NCBI GenBank assembly: GCA_020831805.1 | Contig: JAFIFX010000007.1 | Location: 1 to 64,000 of the forward strand | Origin: Planctomycetota bacterium | GTDB taxonomy: Bacteria > Planctomycetota > Phycisphaerae > Phycisphaerales > UBA1924 | Reading direction: 5' to 3' | DNA: 64,000 nt | Shown: one piece after another, positions 27,324 through 36,931 of the stretch | How positions within the stretch are numbered: the first letter of the stretch is position 1 | Layout: each line of letters starts with the position of its first letter | Made by a program: the position numbers and the translations under genes | Notes under the pieces: model-generated | Database searches by the model: none | What the model was told of the DNA's origin: nothing | What the model saw: only the letters and a program-made list of their open reading frames with translations

Positions 27324-28415
27324 GTGTCCGGTGCATCTCCAGCGGCCCAATCCGGTGAAGACGGCCCCCCCGATCGGGGTAGGGCGGGCGGTCGCCCGGC
27401 GCGGAATCACCCCGTCTGCCGCAAGGTTGTGACGGCGTGGCGTGGGCTGGCGGGGGGACGGGACGCGTCCGACCGCGACCGGCCCACGCTGGTGGCGTGC
27501 TCGGCGGGGGTGGATTCGAGCGCCCTGGCGATCGCGTTGTCGGTGGTGCGGCCCGCGCCGGTGATCGGGCATGTGGTCCATGATCTGCGGGATCGTCCGG
27601 ACGCGCTGGCGGACCGGGACGCGGCGCGGGCGCTGGCCGAGCGGCTGGGGCTGGTTTTTGTCGAGGCCGAGGCGCTCGTGCGGGCGAAGAAGGGCAATCT
27701 TGAAGCGGCGGCCCGGCGGGCGCGGTACGACGCCCTGGCGGCGCTGGCCCGTGCGAACGGATGCCGGTACATCGCCACGGCGCACCACGCGGATGACCAG
27801 CTTGAGACGGTGCTGATGCGGCTGATCCGCGGGTCGGGGCCGCGGGGGATGGGGGGGATCCGGGCGGTGCGTTCGCTGGGGGATGTCTCTGTGGTGCGGC
27901 CGATGCTGGGCATGGCGCGGGACGACGCGGTGGCGATCTGCCGTGAAACCGGATGGGCATGGAAAGAGGACGCCTCGAACCGGGACGAGTCGTTCCTGCG
28001 CAACGCGGTGCGGGCGCGGGTGATCCCGGCCATCAAGGCCGTGCGACCGGACGCGGCGGAGCGGGCGGCGGTGACGGCGGAGGTCTGCACCCTGGCGGCC
28101 GAGGCGATCGAGCGGTCGGCCCGCCTCGTGCTCAACGCCGCGACGCGCAAGGCGGAGGACGGGCGGGGGGTGCTGCTGGTGCGCAAGGACCTGGCGGCGG
28201 CGCCACTGGCGGTGCGGTGCGAGGCGATGCGGATGGTGCTGCGCGACGCGGGCGGCGCGGGGATGGACAAGGCGGGTTGGAAGGTGATCGAGCCGGCGGC
28301 GCGGGCGGTGGGGGACGGGCACACCGAGCCGCGGACCTTCCGGGTGGGGTCTATCGTGCTGGGCGTGAAGGCGCACGAGATCACGGTGACGAGGGCCGAG
28401 GGTTCGCATGGGTGA
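27324..28415 (+). CDS. tilS: tRNA(Ile)-lysidine synthase
   Basis: The enzyme ligates lysine to C34 of the CAU-anticodon tRNA-Ile. The PP-loop reads CSAGVDSSAL where SGGxDS is usual. Other N-type ATPase motifs follow (HVVHDLR, AARRARYDAL, TAHHADDQLETVLMRLIRGSG, WKEDASNRD). The C-terminal domain is short. A GTG at 27429 was an alternative start, but the TATCAT box 6 nt before the GTG at 27324 favours the longer form. Its end overlaps the next gene by 8 nt. Confidence 0.88.
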   Translation: MSGASPAAQSGEDGPPDRGRAGGRPARNHPVCRKVVTAWRGLAGGRDASDRDRPTLVACSAGVDSSALAIALSVVRPAPVIGHVVHDLRDRPDALADRDAARALAERLGLVFVEAEALVRAKKGNLEAAARRARYDALAALARANGCRYIATAHHADDQLETVLMRLIRGSGPRGMGGIRAVRSLGDVSVVRPMLGMARDDAVAICRETGWAWKEDASNRDESFLRNAVRARVIPAIKAVRPDAAERAAVTAEVCTLAAEAIERSARLVLNAATRKAEDGRGVLLVRKDLAAAPLAVRCEAMRMVLRDAGGAGMDKAGWKVIEPAARAVGDGHTEPRTFRVGSIVLGVKAHEITVTRAEGSHG

Positions 28416-28791
28416 GACTTCGCAGCGGGGAACACGGGTGGTGCTGGTCGGTCACTGCGGGCCGGACGCGTTCATGCTCCGGCGCGCGGTCGAGCAGGCC
28501 GTGCCGGGGGTGGCTGTCGGTGCGAATACCGAGGAGAAAGCCCTCTGGGAGACCCCGGCGGACCTGCTGCTGGTCAACCGGGTGCTCGACGGGTGGTACG
28601 AGGATGAATCCGGCCTGCGCCTGATCGGCGAGGCGGCTCGCCGGGGCGTGCCCGCGCTGCTGATCAGCAACTACGCGGACGCCCAGGAAGCCGCGGTCGC
28701 GGCGGGCGGCAAGCCGGGCTTCGGCAAGACCGAGGTGCGGTCGGAGAAGGCGTCGCGGGCGATCCGCGGGGCGTTGGGTCTGGACGATTGA
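28408..28791 (+). CDS. Receiver-like protein lacking the phospho-acceptor
   Basis: The 127-residue protein follows the CheY alternation: RVVLVGHCGPDAFMLRRAVE at strand 1/helix 1, DLLLVNRVLDGWYEDESG at strand 3, ALLISNYADAQEAA at strand 4, and GFGKTEV at strand 5. Asn occupies the position of the phosphorylatable Asp, and the acidic pair on strand 1 is missing. It is probably a non-phosphorylated pseudo-receiver. It is coupled to tilS by overlap. Confidence 0.7.
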   Translation: MGETSQRGTRVVLVGHCGPDAFMLRRAVEQAVPGVAVGANTEEKALWETPADLLLVNRVLDGWYEDESGLRLIGEAARRGVPALLISNYADAQEAAVAAGGKPGFGKTEVRSEKASRAIRGALGLDD

Positions 28792-28822
28792 ACCGGATGA
28801 CTGAGTCGGAGAGGGAACACGC

Positions 28823-30040
28823 ATGCGGATGCTCGAAGGGATCGCGTTGTCGGAGTACGCCAAGCGGCGCGAGGCGGTGCTCAAGTCGCTGAAGGGCTCG
28901 GTGGGGATCGTGATGGCGGGCGACCACGCGCCGCCGCTGCGGGGGGACTGGGATCCCAACTTCCACTTCCTGTACCTGACGGGCATCACCGACGAGGTGG
29001 GGGCGATGGTGTTCTTCGACCCGACCGCGCCCGACCCGGACAAGCGGGTCGTGCTGCTGCTGCGCCCGACGAACCCCGAGCACGACATCTGGGACGGCTT
29101 CCGCGAGCCGCTGGGCAAGGCGCTGCGGGAGCAGACCGGGTTCAAGAGCGTGATGCGGACGACGATGCTGCCGCGGCTGCTGACCGAGGCGGCCCGCCGG
29201 GCGAAGAAGCTGTCGTTGCTGCACCCGATCGCGTCGTACACCCAGCCGGTCGGGCCGGACTACGAGCTGTTCCAGAAGGTCGCGGCCCGCATCCCGGGCT
29301 GCGGGATCGAGGACCGGTCGGACCTGCTGGTGGCGATGCGGATGGTCAAGAGCCCGGCGGAGATCAAGCAGATCGAGGCCGCCATCGCGGCGACGAAGTC
29401 CGGCATCGAGCGGCTGTGGAAATCGGTCAGACCCGGCGTCTCGGAGCGGACGCTGCACCAGGAGCTGATCCGGGGCTTCGAGGACGCCGGCTCCAAGCGG
29501 GTGGCCTTCGACCCGATCGTGGGCTCCGGGCCAAACGGCGTGGTGCTGCACTACAAGCAGAACGACCAGATCGCCAACGACGGCGACCTGATGGTGCTCG
29601 ACTGCGGCGCGTCGATCAACGGCTACGCGGCGGACATCACCCGCTCGTTCCCGGTCAACGGCAAGTTCACCGAGGACCAGCGGTCGGTGTTCAACGCCGT
29701 GCTCAAGGCGCAGGAGGCCGCGATCAAGGCGGTCAAGCCCGGGGCCTTGCTCTCCGACGCGGACAAGGCGGCGCGGGCAGTGCTGGAGAAGGCCGGCTAC
29801 GGCGACTTCATGCCGCACGGGATCGGGCACCACCTCGGCCTGGAAACCCACGACCCCGGGCTGGCCCAGGAGGAACTCAAGCCGGGCATGGTGGTGACCA
29901 TCGAGCCGGGCGCGTACCTGCCGGACAAGGGCATCGGCGTGCGGATCGAGGACGACATCCTGGTGACCAAGGACGGGAACAAGAACCTGTCGGCGTCGGT
30001 CCCGAAGTCGGCGGTGGAGATGGAGCGGGTGGGGAAGTAA
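28823..30040 (+). CDS. pepP: Xaa-Pro aminopeptidase (M24B)
   Basis: This 405-residue cytosolic dimetal peptidase removes N-terminal residues preceding proline. Metal ligands are in [18 protein letters not shown] (two Asp), [12 protein letters not shown] (His), TIEPGAY (Glu) and [10 protein letters not shown] (Glu). An N-terminal creatinase-like domain spans about residues 1-170. GAGAGGG precedes the start. A hairpin repeat follows the stop by one base. Confidence 0.92.
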   Translation: MRMLEGIALSEYAKRREAVLKSLKGSVGIVMAGDHAPPLRGDWDPNFHFLYLTGITDEVGAMVFFDPTAPDPDKRVVLLLRPTNPEHDIWDGFREPLGKALREQTGFKSVMRTTMLPRLLTEAARRAKKLSLLHPIASYTQPVGPDYELFQKVAARIPGCGIEDRSDLLVAMRMVKSPAEIKQIEAAIAATKSGIERLWKSVRPGVSERTLHQELIRGFEDAGSKRVAFDPIVGSGPNGVVLHYKQNDQIANDGDLMVLDCGASINGYAADITRSFPVNGKFTEDQRSVFNAVLKAQEAAIKAVKPGALLSDADKAARAVLEKAGYGDFMPHGIGHHLGLETHDPGLAQEELKPGMVVTIEPGAYLPDKGIGVRIEDDILVTKDGNKNLSASVPKSAVEMERVGK

Positions 30041-30041
30041 T

Positions 30042-30066
30042 CCATGGAGCAAGCCAGGCTCCATGG
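30042..30066. repeat. Hairpin repeat, family 4 (3' end of pepP)
   Basis: CCATGGAGC and GCTCCATGG form a perfect 9-bp stem around a 7-nt loop, starting one base after the pepP stop. Confidence 0.7.
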
Positions 30067-30106
30067 CAGCGGTCTGGTACAGCAGGCTGCGGTCGTTGCC
30101 CGGGAA

Positions 30107-31519
30107 CTATTGCTTCTCGGCGCGGCTCAGGGTGTCCGAAGCGTGGATCAGCATGCTGTAGCGAGCGAATGGCCCCCAGGTGCTCAACATTCCTGAGCGA
30201 GTCATGTAGTGGGTGACACCGATTCCGAGCGCCACTTGCTCTTGATAAATCAGGCTTGTCAGATCGCGTTCCCGTGATAAAGTGCTGGTAAACAGATTGA
30301 TGAATGCATGCGCGTTCTCAAGTCGTTCGCCGTACACTCCGAGGACGCGGACGATCGTGAGTGCGAGTTGCGCATCGGGGTCGGCATGGAGCAGCGTAGG
30401 ACGCCATGCTGCAGGATCGAGCGTCGACTCTTCGGTGTGGGCCAGGATCATCGCCTGGGCTTCCGCTGAGGCGATCGGATCGGACAAGGCGGCGGCCCGC
30501 GCTTCCGCCTCGGCGATGCGGCCGGCCTTCGCCAACTCCCGGATGATCCCAATCCTGGCCAAGTCAGCGATGTATGGCTTCGTGATGCGATCGATGGCCT
30601 GATCGGCCGCGCGGTACTCGCCCTGTTGGGCGAGGGTACGGGCAACTTCCAGGCGGACTTTCGCGGCCTGGTCTGGCTCCAGCGATTCGATGATCTCCGC
30701 CGCCTCTTCCGTCATCCAGGCCCGAGCCATGAATCGTGCCGTGTCGGTCAGCAGTTCGTTCTTCTCTGAGCCATCCGGAAGCGTGCGGATGTTGTCCATC
30801 GCGGCGGTGAGGTTGCCCGCGGCTTCCCGCCGGGCGTCGAACAGGATCTGGCCTTCCGCCGTATCGATCAGCACCCTGGCAAGCTGCGCTGGGTCTTTGA
30901 TATCCCGCTGCAATGCACTTGCGTTCATGCGGGCGGTCTCAGCCATGTTCGAGAGACCGGCCCGGTCGAACGCCGGCGCGAGCCCGCCCCACAGGGCGGC
31001 TGATGTGGCCTGGTCATCTCTGACCGCCCACTTCACGGTATCGGCCATCGACAGGAAGGAAAGGCTCAGCCCGACATGCCGGATCGCCACCAATGGGGTG
31101 TCGCCGCCTTCCAATCGCTCCTGCGCTTGCGGCACGAGTTGCCTTGCCCTCGTGTTTGCGTGGAGTTTGGCGGCAATATCAGCGAGGATTTCGTCCGTCA
31201 TGAAGTCCGGCGCTTCCCGACGCAAACCGGCGAGGACAACCGCGCCGGCGGCGGGGTCTTGCGCCGCGACGGCCCACCTGCCTAAGGCTACCCAGACTTC
31301 ACGAGGCGCCGGCAACGGGCGTTCGAGGACCGGACGCATCAGGTCCATCGCTTCGCCGAGTTTCTGTTGAGACGGCCCCGAGCTGATCGGGGCGGTCAGG
31401 CTCTGGGCCAGGTATTCGGCGGACCGAAGCGCGAGGAGGTCCTCGTTGCTCAGCGGCTCGGCCGGTGCGAGCGTCACGGAGAGGAAGAGGACGGCCAGGG
31501 TGGTGCGGATGGGGTGCAT
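30107..31519 (-). CDS. Hypothetical secreted helical-repeat protein
   Basis: The 470-residue product has a short signal peptide ([22 protein letters not shown]) and a body of helical pairs of TPR type ([63 protein letters not shown]). I do not recognise the family. I start at 31519 because TATCCT lies 6 nt upstream and the signal follows directly. An ATG 11 codons earlier is less likely. Confidence 0.75.
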   Translation of the reverse strand: MHPIRTTLAVLFLSVTLAPAEPLSNEDLLALRSAEYLAQSLTAPISSGPSQQKLGEAMDLMRPVLERPLPAPREVWVALGRWAVAAQDPAAGAVVLAGLRREAPDFMTDEILADIAAKLHANTRARQLVPQAQERLEGGDTPLVAIRHVGLSLSFLSMADTVKWAVRDDQATSAALWGGLAPAFDRAGLSNMAETARMNASALQRDIKDPAQLARVLIDTAEGQILFDARREAAGNLTAAMDNIRTLPDGSEKNELLTDTARFMARAWMTEEAAEIIESLEPDQAAKVRLEVARTLAQQGEYRAADQAIDRITKPYIADLARIGIIRELAKAGRIAEAEARAAALSDPIASAEAQAMILAHTEESTLDPAAWRPTLLHADPDAQLALTIVRVLGVYGERLENAHAFINLFTSTLSRERDLTSLIYQEQVALGIGVTHYMTRSGMLSTWGPFARYSMLIHASDTLSRAEKQ

Positions 31520-31525
31520 GGGCGC

Positions 31526-31531
31526 AGGATA
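31526..31531 (-). promoter_or_regulatory. -10 box TATCCT (leaderless) of the gene at 30107-31519
   Basis: The hexamer ends 6 nt before the ATG. Confidence 0.55.
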
Positions 31532-31568
31532 ACGCCCTACGGAGTCCTGCACAAGTCCGAAAACGGAA

Positions 31569-32495
31569 TTAGTCGCCCGCCCGGCCTAGGGCGACCATGA
31601 CCATGCCGATCGGGATGATCGAGTCCTCGATCGCCCGGCGGCTGAGGGCCTGCATGTCACCGATGCGGCCGGATTCCACGCCGCGACGGAGGTCGTCGAG
31701 GAGGGCCTCGACGGTGGCCAGGAGGCTGCCCCAGATCTGGAACTCGGTCTCGCTGGTGGGCATGAAGCGGCGGATCATGGGCAGGGTGGTGGGCGGGACG
31801 ACGCGCCAGCCCTCGGGGTGCTGGCGCATGGTCAGGCCGAAGGGGGGCAGGACGGGGCGGTCGTCGAAGGTGACCGCGACGGTGTCGAAGCCGATCTCGG
31901 CGATGCCCACGCGGTCGATGTTGTCGGTGACGGTGCGGTTGAGGCGGCCGAAGGGGTCGGCCAGGATCTGGGCGAAGGCGCGTTCGCGGGCCTCGCGTCG
32001 GGCGGAGGACTCCGGCGGCGGCTGGCCGCGCCGGGGGCGGCGTTCGGGCATGATGGCGGCCATGAGCGAGGTGGCCTCGCCGCGGGCCTCTGCGGCCTCG
32101 ATGTCACGGGCGAGCTTTTCGAGTTCCTCGGGCATGGCGCGCTCGATCGAGCTGTGCAGGTCCTGTGCGGCGGCGAGGACGCGGCCGAGTCGGATGTAGA
32201 GGTCCTTCATCCGTTGTTCGCGGTCCGTGCCATGCTCGTCGGGCGGGACGGGCTCGAGTAGCTCGACGAGCCGGTCGGCGCGGCGGTCGGCGAGCATCTG
32301 GCCGGCGGTGGCGATGACCGCCTCGGGTGTGCTGGTGTCGTAGGACTTCTCCGGCCAGAGCCGCACGGTGGCCCAGATGATGGTGGAGAGCAGGACCGCC
32401 GCGGACAGGCCGATCATGCCGACGAGGATGCCCAGGGGCAGGGGCTCGGGGGCTTCGGGCGGGGGTTTCGTGGCGGTGGGCGGTTTGGCGGTCAT
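31569..32495 (-). CDS. Hypothetical single-pass membrane protein
   Basis: The 308-residue product has a Pro-rich cytoplasmic start, one membrane helix (LGILVGMIGLSAAVLLSTIIW, about residues 20-41) and a large charged outer domain with a helical segment near residues 95-150. No family is recognised. It is divergent from thiS with only 27 nt between starts; GGGAG lies about 9 nt before the ATG. Confidence 0.75.
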   Translation of the reverse strand: MTAKPPTATKPPPEAPEPLPLGILVGMIGLSAAVLLSTIIWATVRLWPEKSYDTSTPEAVIATAGQMLADRRADRLVELLEPVPPDEHGTDREQRMKDLYIRLGRVLAAAQDLHSSIERAMPEELEKLARDIEAAEARGEATSLMAAIMPERRPRRGQPPPESSARREARERAFAQILADPFGRLNRTVTDNIDRVGIAEIGFDTVAVTFDDRPVLPPFGLTMRQHPEGWRVVPPTTLPMIRRFMPTSETEFQIWGSLLATVEALLDDLRRGVESGRIGDMQALSRRAIEDSIIPIGMVMVALGRAGD

Positions 32496-32511
32496 CCGGC
32501 GTGCTCCCGCG

Positions 32512-32517
32512 TAGGAT
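32512..32517 (+). promoter_or_regulatory. -10 box TAGGAT of thiS (leaderless)
   Basis: It ends 5 nt before the ATG. Confidence 0.6.
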
Positions 32518-32522
32518 CGGGC

Positions 32523-32723
32523 ATGGAATGCATCATCAACGGTCAGCCTATGGAACTGCCCGAGGATACCACGGTTGCACAACTGATCGAGCGGCTGGGG
32601 CTTTCGGATGCGATCTGTGCGGCCGAGGTGGAGAAAGAGCTGGTTCCGAAGCGGGAACGGGCCACGCGGGTGCTCCGGGCGGGGGAACGGGTCGAGGTGG
32701 TGACGCTGGTCGGTGGGGGGTGA
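32523..32723 (+). CDS. thiS: Sulfur carrier protein ThiS
   Basis: The 66-residue ubiquitin-fold protein begins MECIINGQPMELPEDTTVAQLIERL and ends VEVVTLVGGG. The C-terminal Gly-Gly is adenylated and thiocarboxylated to donate sulfur to the thiamin thiazole ring. No other thi gene is adjacent. A UUCG hairpin 20 nt downstream may end the transcript. Confidence 0.92.
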   Translation: MECIINGQPMELPEDTTVAQLIERLGLSDAICAAEVEKELVPKRERATRVLRAGERVEVVTLVGGG

Positions 32724-32742
32724 GGGGTTCCGGGGTTGGGAG

Positions 32743-32770
32743 CACTGGTTGCCCTTCGGGACAACCAGTG
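32743..32770. repeat. UUCG-loop hairpin repeat, family 2 (second copy)
   Basis: CACTGGTTG and CAACCAGTG pair around CCCTTCGGGA. It lies between the convergent thiS and pyk genes. Confidence 0.75.
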
Positions 32771-32792
32771 GCGCCCGGGGTTGGGGGTCCGG

Positions 32793-34376
32793 TCAGTCGG
32801 CGGGGTCGGGGGCCCGGAAGCCGGAGGCGGGGTCGCCGATGCGGAGGATGGCCAGGGTTGACTGGGCCTGGACCTCGCCGAGGGGTTTGCCTGCGATCAT
32901 GACGACGGGGTCGCCGTCGGTGGCGAGGCCGTCGGCGATGAGGCGGGCCTCGACCTCGTCGGTCCAGTCGCGGAGGCGGGCGTAGCCGGGTGGCTCGATG
33001 CAGATGGGTGTGACGCCGCCGAAGAGGGCCATGCGCCGGGCGGCGACGCGGGAGGATGTGTAGGCGTAGATGGGCACGCGGAAGTTGTGCTGGCTGAGGT
33101 AGCGGGCCATGCCGCCGATCTGGGACCAGACGACCACGCACTTGGCGTCGAGTTCGTTGGCGATGTGCCACGCGCCGTGGGCGAGGGCGGCGGAGCGGTA
33201 GGGGTATTCGTCGGGACGCTTGGGCACGCCGGTGACGGGTGCGAGCTCGTCGATGCGGGCCTCGGTGACCTGGATGATGCGGCGCATGGTGTCGACGACG
33301 AGGTCGGGGTGGCGTCCGACGGCGGTCTCGCCGGAGAGCATGACCGCGTCGGCCCCGTCGAAGACGGCGTTGGCGACATCGGAGGCCTCGGCGCGGGTGG
33401 GCGAGGCGTTGTCGATCATGGTCTCGAGCATCTGGGTGGCGACGATGCAGGGCTTGGCCTTGTCGGCGCAGGTGGCGAGGATGTACTTCTGGGCGACGGG
33501 AACGCGGGCGACATCCATCTCGACGCCGAGGTCGCCGCGGGCGACCATGATCGCGTCGGAGGCGTCGATGATTTCGTCGAGGTTGATCAGGGCCTGGGGC
33601 TTCTCGATCTTGGCGACGATGGGGATGCGCGGGGGCACGCCGGGCTTGTCGGCGCAGTGGCCGTCGGCGCACATCGCCTCGAGGCGTTCACGCAGTTCGA
33701 TGACCTCGGCGGCGTTGCGGACGAAGGAGAGGGCGAGGTAGTCGAGCCGGTTGCGGACGGCCCACTCCACGCACGCCCAGTCCTTCTCGGTGATGGCGGG
33801 CATGGCCAGGTCGGACTCGGGCAGGTTGACGCCCTTGGCGGAGGTGATGCGCCCGCCGATCGTCACGCGGCAGCGGAGCCAGGAGCCGTCGGCGCGGTCG
33901 ACGGCGAGCATGCGGATCGCGCCGTCGTTGATCAGGACGCGCTGGCCGGGGTCGACATCGTGGAAGAGGCGGTCGAAGGTGGCCCCGAAGACGGGGACCC
34001 CGTTCTCGATGACGGCCTCGCCCTGGCCGTCGCGGAACATGACATCGTCGCCCGGGCGGACGACGATACCGCCCTCGGGGTCGATGTCCGGCACCCTGCC
34101 GACGCGCATCTTGGGGCCCTGGAGATCGCCGAGGAGGGCGACGGCCCGCTCGGTCTGGTCGAGCACGGCGCGGACGCGGGCGAGGCGCTGGTCCATGGCG
34201 GCGAAGTCGCCGTGGGAGAAGTTGAGCCGGAAGACATTGACGCCGATGTCCACCAGTTTGGCGAGCATCTCGGGCGAGTCCGAGGCGGGGCCGAGGGTGG
34301 CGACGATCTTCGCGTGCGGGGGGCGTGTGGGGTCCTTGGTGAGCCAGACCGGGGCTTGGGTGTGCGATCGGATCAT
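32793..34376 (-). CDS. pyk: Pyruvate kinase
   Basis: The 527-residue enzyme makes pyruvate and ATP from PEP and ADP. It has VFRLNFSHG near the N-terminus, VAKIEKPQAL (catalytic Lys), MVARGDLGVE (metal and PEP site) and SPTRAEASDVANAV (ADP loop). A C-terminal allosteric domain completes it. It is about 50 residues longer than typical, partly from an N-terminal lead. The ATG at 34376 fits the family start best; the ribosome site is weak (GGGGAC). Confidence 0.93.
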   Translation of the reverse strand: MIRSHTQAPVWLTKDPTRPPHAKIVATLGPASDSPEMLAKLVDIGVNVFRLNFSHGDFAAMDQRLARVRAVLDQTERAVALLGDLQGPKMRVGRVPDIDPEGGIVVRPGDDVMFRDGQGEAVIENGVPVFGATFDRLFHDVDPGQRVLINDGAIRMLAVDRADGSWLRCRVTIGGRITSAKGVNLPESDLAMPAITEKDWACVEWAVRNRLDYLALSFVRNAAEVIELRERLEAMCADGHCADKPGVPPRIPIVAKIEKPQALINLDEIIDASDAIMVARGDLGVEMDVARVPVAQKYILATCADKAKPCIVATQMLETMIDNASPTRAEASDVANAVFDGADAVMLSGETAVGRHPDLVVDTMRRIIQVTEARIDELAPVTGVPKRPDEYPYRSAALAHGAWHIANELDAKCVVVWSQIGGMARYLSQHNFRVPIYAYTSSRVAARRMALFGGVTPICIEPPGYARLRDWTDEVEARLIADGLATDGDPVVMIAGKPLGEVQAQSTLAILRIGDPASGFRAPDPAD

Positions 34377-34426
34377 GTTGCTCGGGTCCCCTGCGTGCGC
34401 CCGGTCGGGCGTTCGTGGCGTCTGGT

Positions 34427-36148
34427 TCAGCGGTCGCGGACGGCTCGGATGATGGTGCGGTAGTTCTCGCGGAAGAACTTCGTGTACTCGATGCGGAGCC
34501 GGGCCTCGCGGCCGGGCTGACGCCACTCGTTGCGGATGGTGTCGAAGGTGTCTTGGGTGAATGGCAGGCGGTGGTCAGACTCGGCCAGCGCCAGGACTTC
34601 CGCCTCGGCCGGCCCGGCCACGGGCGCGGAGGTGCGACGGCTCCATGCCCGGATCTCGGATGTCCAACGCCATTCGCGCTCCGCGATGAATGATCTGGCC
34701 TCGGCGGACAGATCGGCGAACCCCGGAAGAGCGGTCAGGGCCTCGATGCGTGTCTCCGGGAAGGCGTAAAACAAGGCTTCGAGTTCGGCGACCTCGCGGG
34801 CGGTGAACGCGGCGGACCGGCGGGCGCGATCGATGGCGGCGTAGGCGTTGCGGCATTCGTCGGCCAGATCGACGCCGAACGCCCCCATCATCACCTGCAC
34901 CCCGGCCCGCCACCCGGGGTTCTGGACATCGGAGACGATCTCGAACGGATCGACCTGATCGATGAAATAGTCCATGTGGCGTTCGTACATCATCCGGCGG
35001 ACGGGCATGCGACGGAGTTCGTGGTCGCGCGGGCCCATGGGCTGGCCGGAGGGGCCGACGGGATTGTCGGTGTGTGAAGCGCGGAACTGCCAGAGGGCCT
35101 GGGCTTCCTCGGTCAGGGTGAAGCGGATGAAACGCTTGGCCAGTTCGGGGTTCGGTGCGCCGTTGAGCAGGCTGACGGGGTCGGCGTCGACATAGACCGA
35201 TCCGGCGGGGTCGGTGTAGCCGACACGGTCGCCGCCGCCGGTGTCGGCGATGACCTGGGCCTGGCCGCGGCCGTAGAAATCGATGGCCAGCCCGGCCGCT
35301 GCCTCGCCCATGGAGACATCGATCGGCGGCTTCGTGGATGAGTTGGTGAAGTAGCGGGTAGTGCCGCACATGCCCCGGAGGATCCGCCAACCCCGCTCCC
35401 AGCCCTCGTTGCCGAGGATGGAGTCGAAGGTGGTGGTGACCGAACCGGACTGTCGCGGATCGGCCAGGGCGACCCAGCCGATCAGGCGGGGGTCGGTCAG
35501 GCTGGCGAAGCTGGTCGGCTCGGGCAGGCCGAGGCGGGCGAGCACTTCGCGGTTGAAGACGATGCCGAAGCTGGACAGGGCGGTGCCGATCCAGCGCTGC
35601 TCGGGGTCGTAGAGCTGTTGGGGGCCGATGCTGTTGTGGCCGAAAAGGTCGTCGAGTTCGTCCTGCGTGAAGCCGGCGGGGGCGGATTGGCGGATGCGGA
35701 CGACCACATCGCGTCCGTCCGGCGTGCGGGCCGCGATGGACATCGGCCGGGCGGTCTGGCCGTGGTCGAAGGACCCGCCGCCAAAGAAGAGGTCGTACTC
35801 GATGGCGCCGGGCGGGAGAATGGTGTCGTCGGGCTGGTCCGGATCGAAGAGGCCGCGTTCGACCTGGTTCTTGATCGAGCTGCTGAACATGGCCTCGAGC
35901 TGCTTGCGGATCTCGCTGGTGCCGCCGGGGGTCCGCCAGTCGACGACGGCGGGCGTGCCGTGCTCGCGGAGGTGCCACTCAGAGAACGCGCGGCCGAACT
36001 CGGCCCGGATCTGCGGGACATGGGGGGTGATGACGATGATGCGTTCGGCGTCGGCGGGGGCGGCGTCGCCGCCGCGGCCGAGCGTCAGCGCGAAGGGCAC
36101 CCCGAGGATGATCCCCAGCAGCACCGTGATGATGATCCGTCCGGACAT
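34427..36148 (-). CDS. Extracellular solute-binding protein (ABC, family 1-like)
   Basis: The 573-residue product has an N-terminal membrane or signal segment (IIITVLLGIILGVPFALTLG) and a binding-protein fold with ITPHVPQIRAEFGRAFSEW, DLFFGGGSFDHGQ, FGIVFNREVLARLGL and LLNGAPNPELAKRFIRFTL. The last two motifs are typical of iron(III)- and polyamine-type family 1 binding proteins. No permease or ATPase gene is adjacent. About 150 C-terminal residues exceed the usual fold. The ligand is unknown. Confidence 0.8.
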   Translation of the reverse strand: MSGRIIITVLLGIILGVPFALTLGRGGDAAPADAERIIVITPHVPQIRAEFGRAFSEWHLREHGTPAVVDWRTPGGTSEIRKQLEAMFSSSIKNQVERGLFDPDQPDDTILPPGAIEYDLFFGGGSFDHGQTARPMSIAARTPDGRDVVVRIRQSAPAGFTQDELDDLFGHNSIGPQQLYDPEQRWIGTALSSFGIVFNREVLARLGLPEPTSFASLTDPRLIGWVALADPRQSGSVTTTFDSILGNEGWERGWRILRGMCGTTRYFTNSSTKPPIDVSMGEAAAGLAIDFYGRGQAQVIADTGGGDRVGYTDPAGSVYVDADPVSLLNGAPNPELAKRFIRFTLTEEAQALWQFRASHTDNPVGPSGQPMGPRDHELRRMPVRRMMYERHMDYFIDQVDPFEIVSDVQNPGWRAGVQVMMGAFGVDLADECRNAYAAIDRARRSAAFTAREVAELEALFYAFPETRIEALTALPGFADLSAEARSFIAEREWRWTSEIRAWSRRTSAPVAGPAEAEVLALAESDHRLPFTQDTFDTIRNEWRQPGREARLRIEYTKFFRENYRTIIRAVRDR

Positions 36149-36154
36149 GGCGTG

Positions 36155-36160
36155 AGTGTA
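36155..36160 (-). promoter_or_regulatory. -10 box TACACT of the solute-binding protein gene (leaderless)
   Basis: It ends 6 nt before the ATG. Confidence 0.55.
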
Positions 36161-36196
36161 TCGCGGGCAGCGGCGGGGTTGGGAAGGTGCTTTCCG

Positions 36197-36778
36197 TCAG
36201 GCGTGGCCCAGGGCCCGCTCGATCGCGCCGACGAGGGAGTGAAGGATGAGCATGTGCAGTTCCTGGATCCGGTCGGCGGTCTGGCCGGGGACGATCCAGG
36301 TCTCGTCACCGGCGTTCGCGAGGCGTCCGCCGTCCTTGCCCAGCAGCAGCACGACGGATGCTCCGCGGGTGCGGGCGGCCTCGACGGCCAGGGCCACATT
36401 AGCGCTGTTGCCGCTGGTGGACAGGGCGATCAGGGTGTCCTCCGGCCCGGCCAACGCCTCGACCCAGCGGGCGAAGATGTGGTCAAATCCGTAGTCGTTG
36501 CCGGTGCAGGTGATGTGCCCGGCGTCGGCGCAGGCGATGGCGGCGATGGGGGGGCGGTCCTTGCGATAGCGTCCGGTCAGCTCCTCGCAGAAGTGGACCG
36601 CGTCGGCGCAGGATCCGCCGTTGCCCACGGCGAGGACCTTGCCGCCGCGCCGGGCGCGGTCGGCGATCGCCCCGGCGACGCGGGCGACGCGGGCGGACGA
36701 ATCGGCGTCCTCGGCGAGCACGGCCGAGAGCCGGGCGGCCTCGGCGAACTCGGACTGCACCACGGAGGCGTCGGTCAT
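36197..36778 (-). CDS. gmhA: SIS-domain phosphoheptose isomerase
   Basis: The 193-residue protein fits GmhA, which converts sedoheptulose 7-phosphate to glycero-manno-heptose 7-phosphate for LPS core. The SIS motifs are VLAVGNGGSCADAVHFCEEL and IALSTSGNSANVALAVEAA. TATCAT lies 5 nt before the ATG, which indicates a leaderless mRNA and fixes the start. Confidence 0.88.
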   Translation of the reverse strand: MTDASVVQSEFAEAARLSAVLAEDADSSARVARVAGAIADRARRGGKVLAVGNGGSCADAVHFCEELTGRYRKDRPPIAAIACADAGHITCTGNDYGFDHIFARWVEALAGPEDTLIALSTSGNSANVALAVEAARTRGASVVLLLGKDGGRLANAGDETWIVPGQTADRIQELHMLILHSLVGAIERALGHA

Positions 36779-36783
36779 GGGCC

Positions 36784-36789
36784 ATGATA
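36784..36789 (-). promoter_or_regulatory. -10 box TATCAT of gmhA (leaderless)
   Basis: It ends 5 nt before the ATG. Confidence 0.55.
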
Positions 36790-36931
36790 CGGCGCCGGGC
36801 CGGCTTTGGTCGGGGTTTGGCGGGATTGTTTGGCCGCGGCGGGCTCTGGCGTATAAACTATGACAGAGGGACCTGGGCTCCCGCCGGATCCGACCGGCAC
36901 CGAACCGCCCAAGAGCTTGGAGACAACGAAA

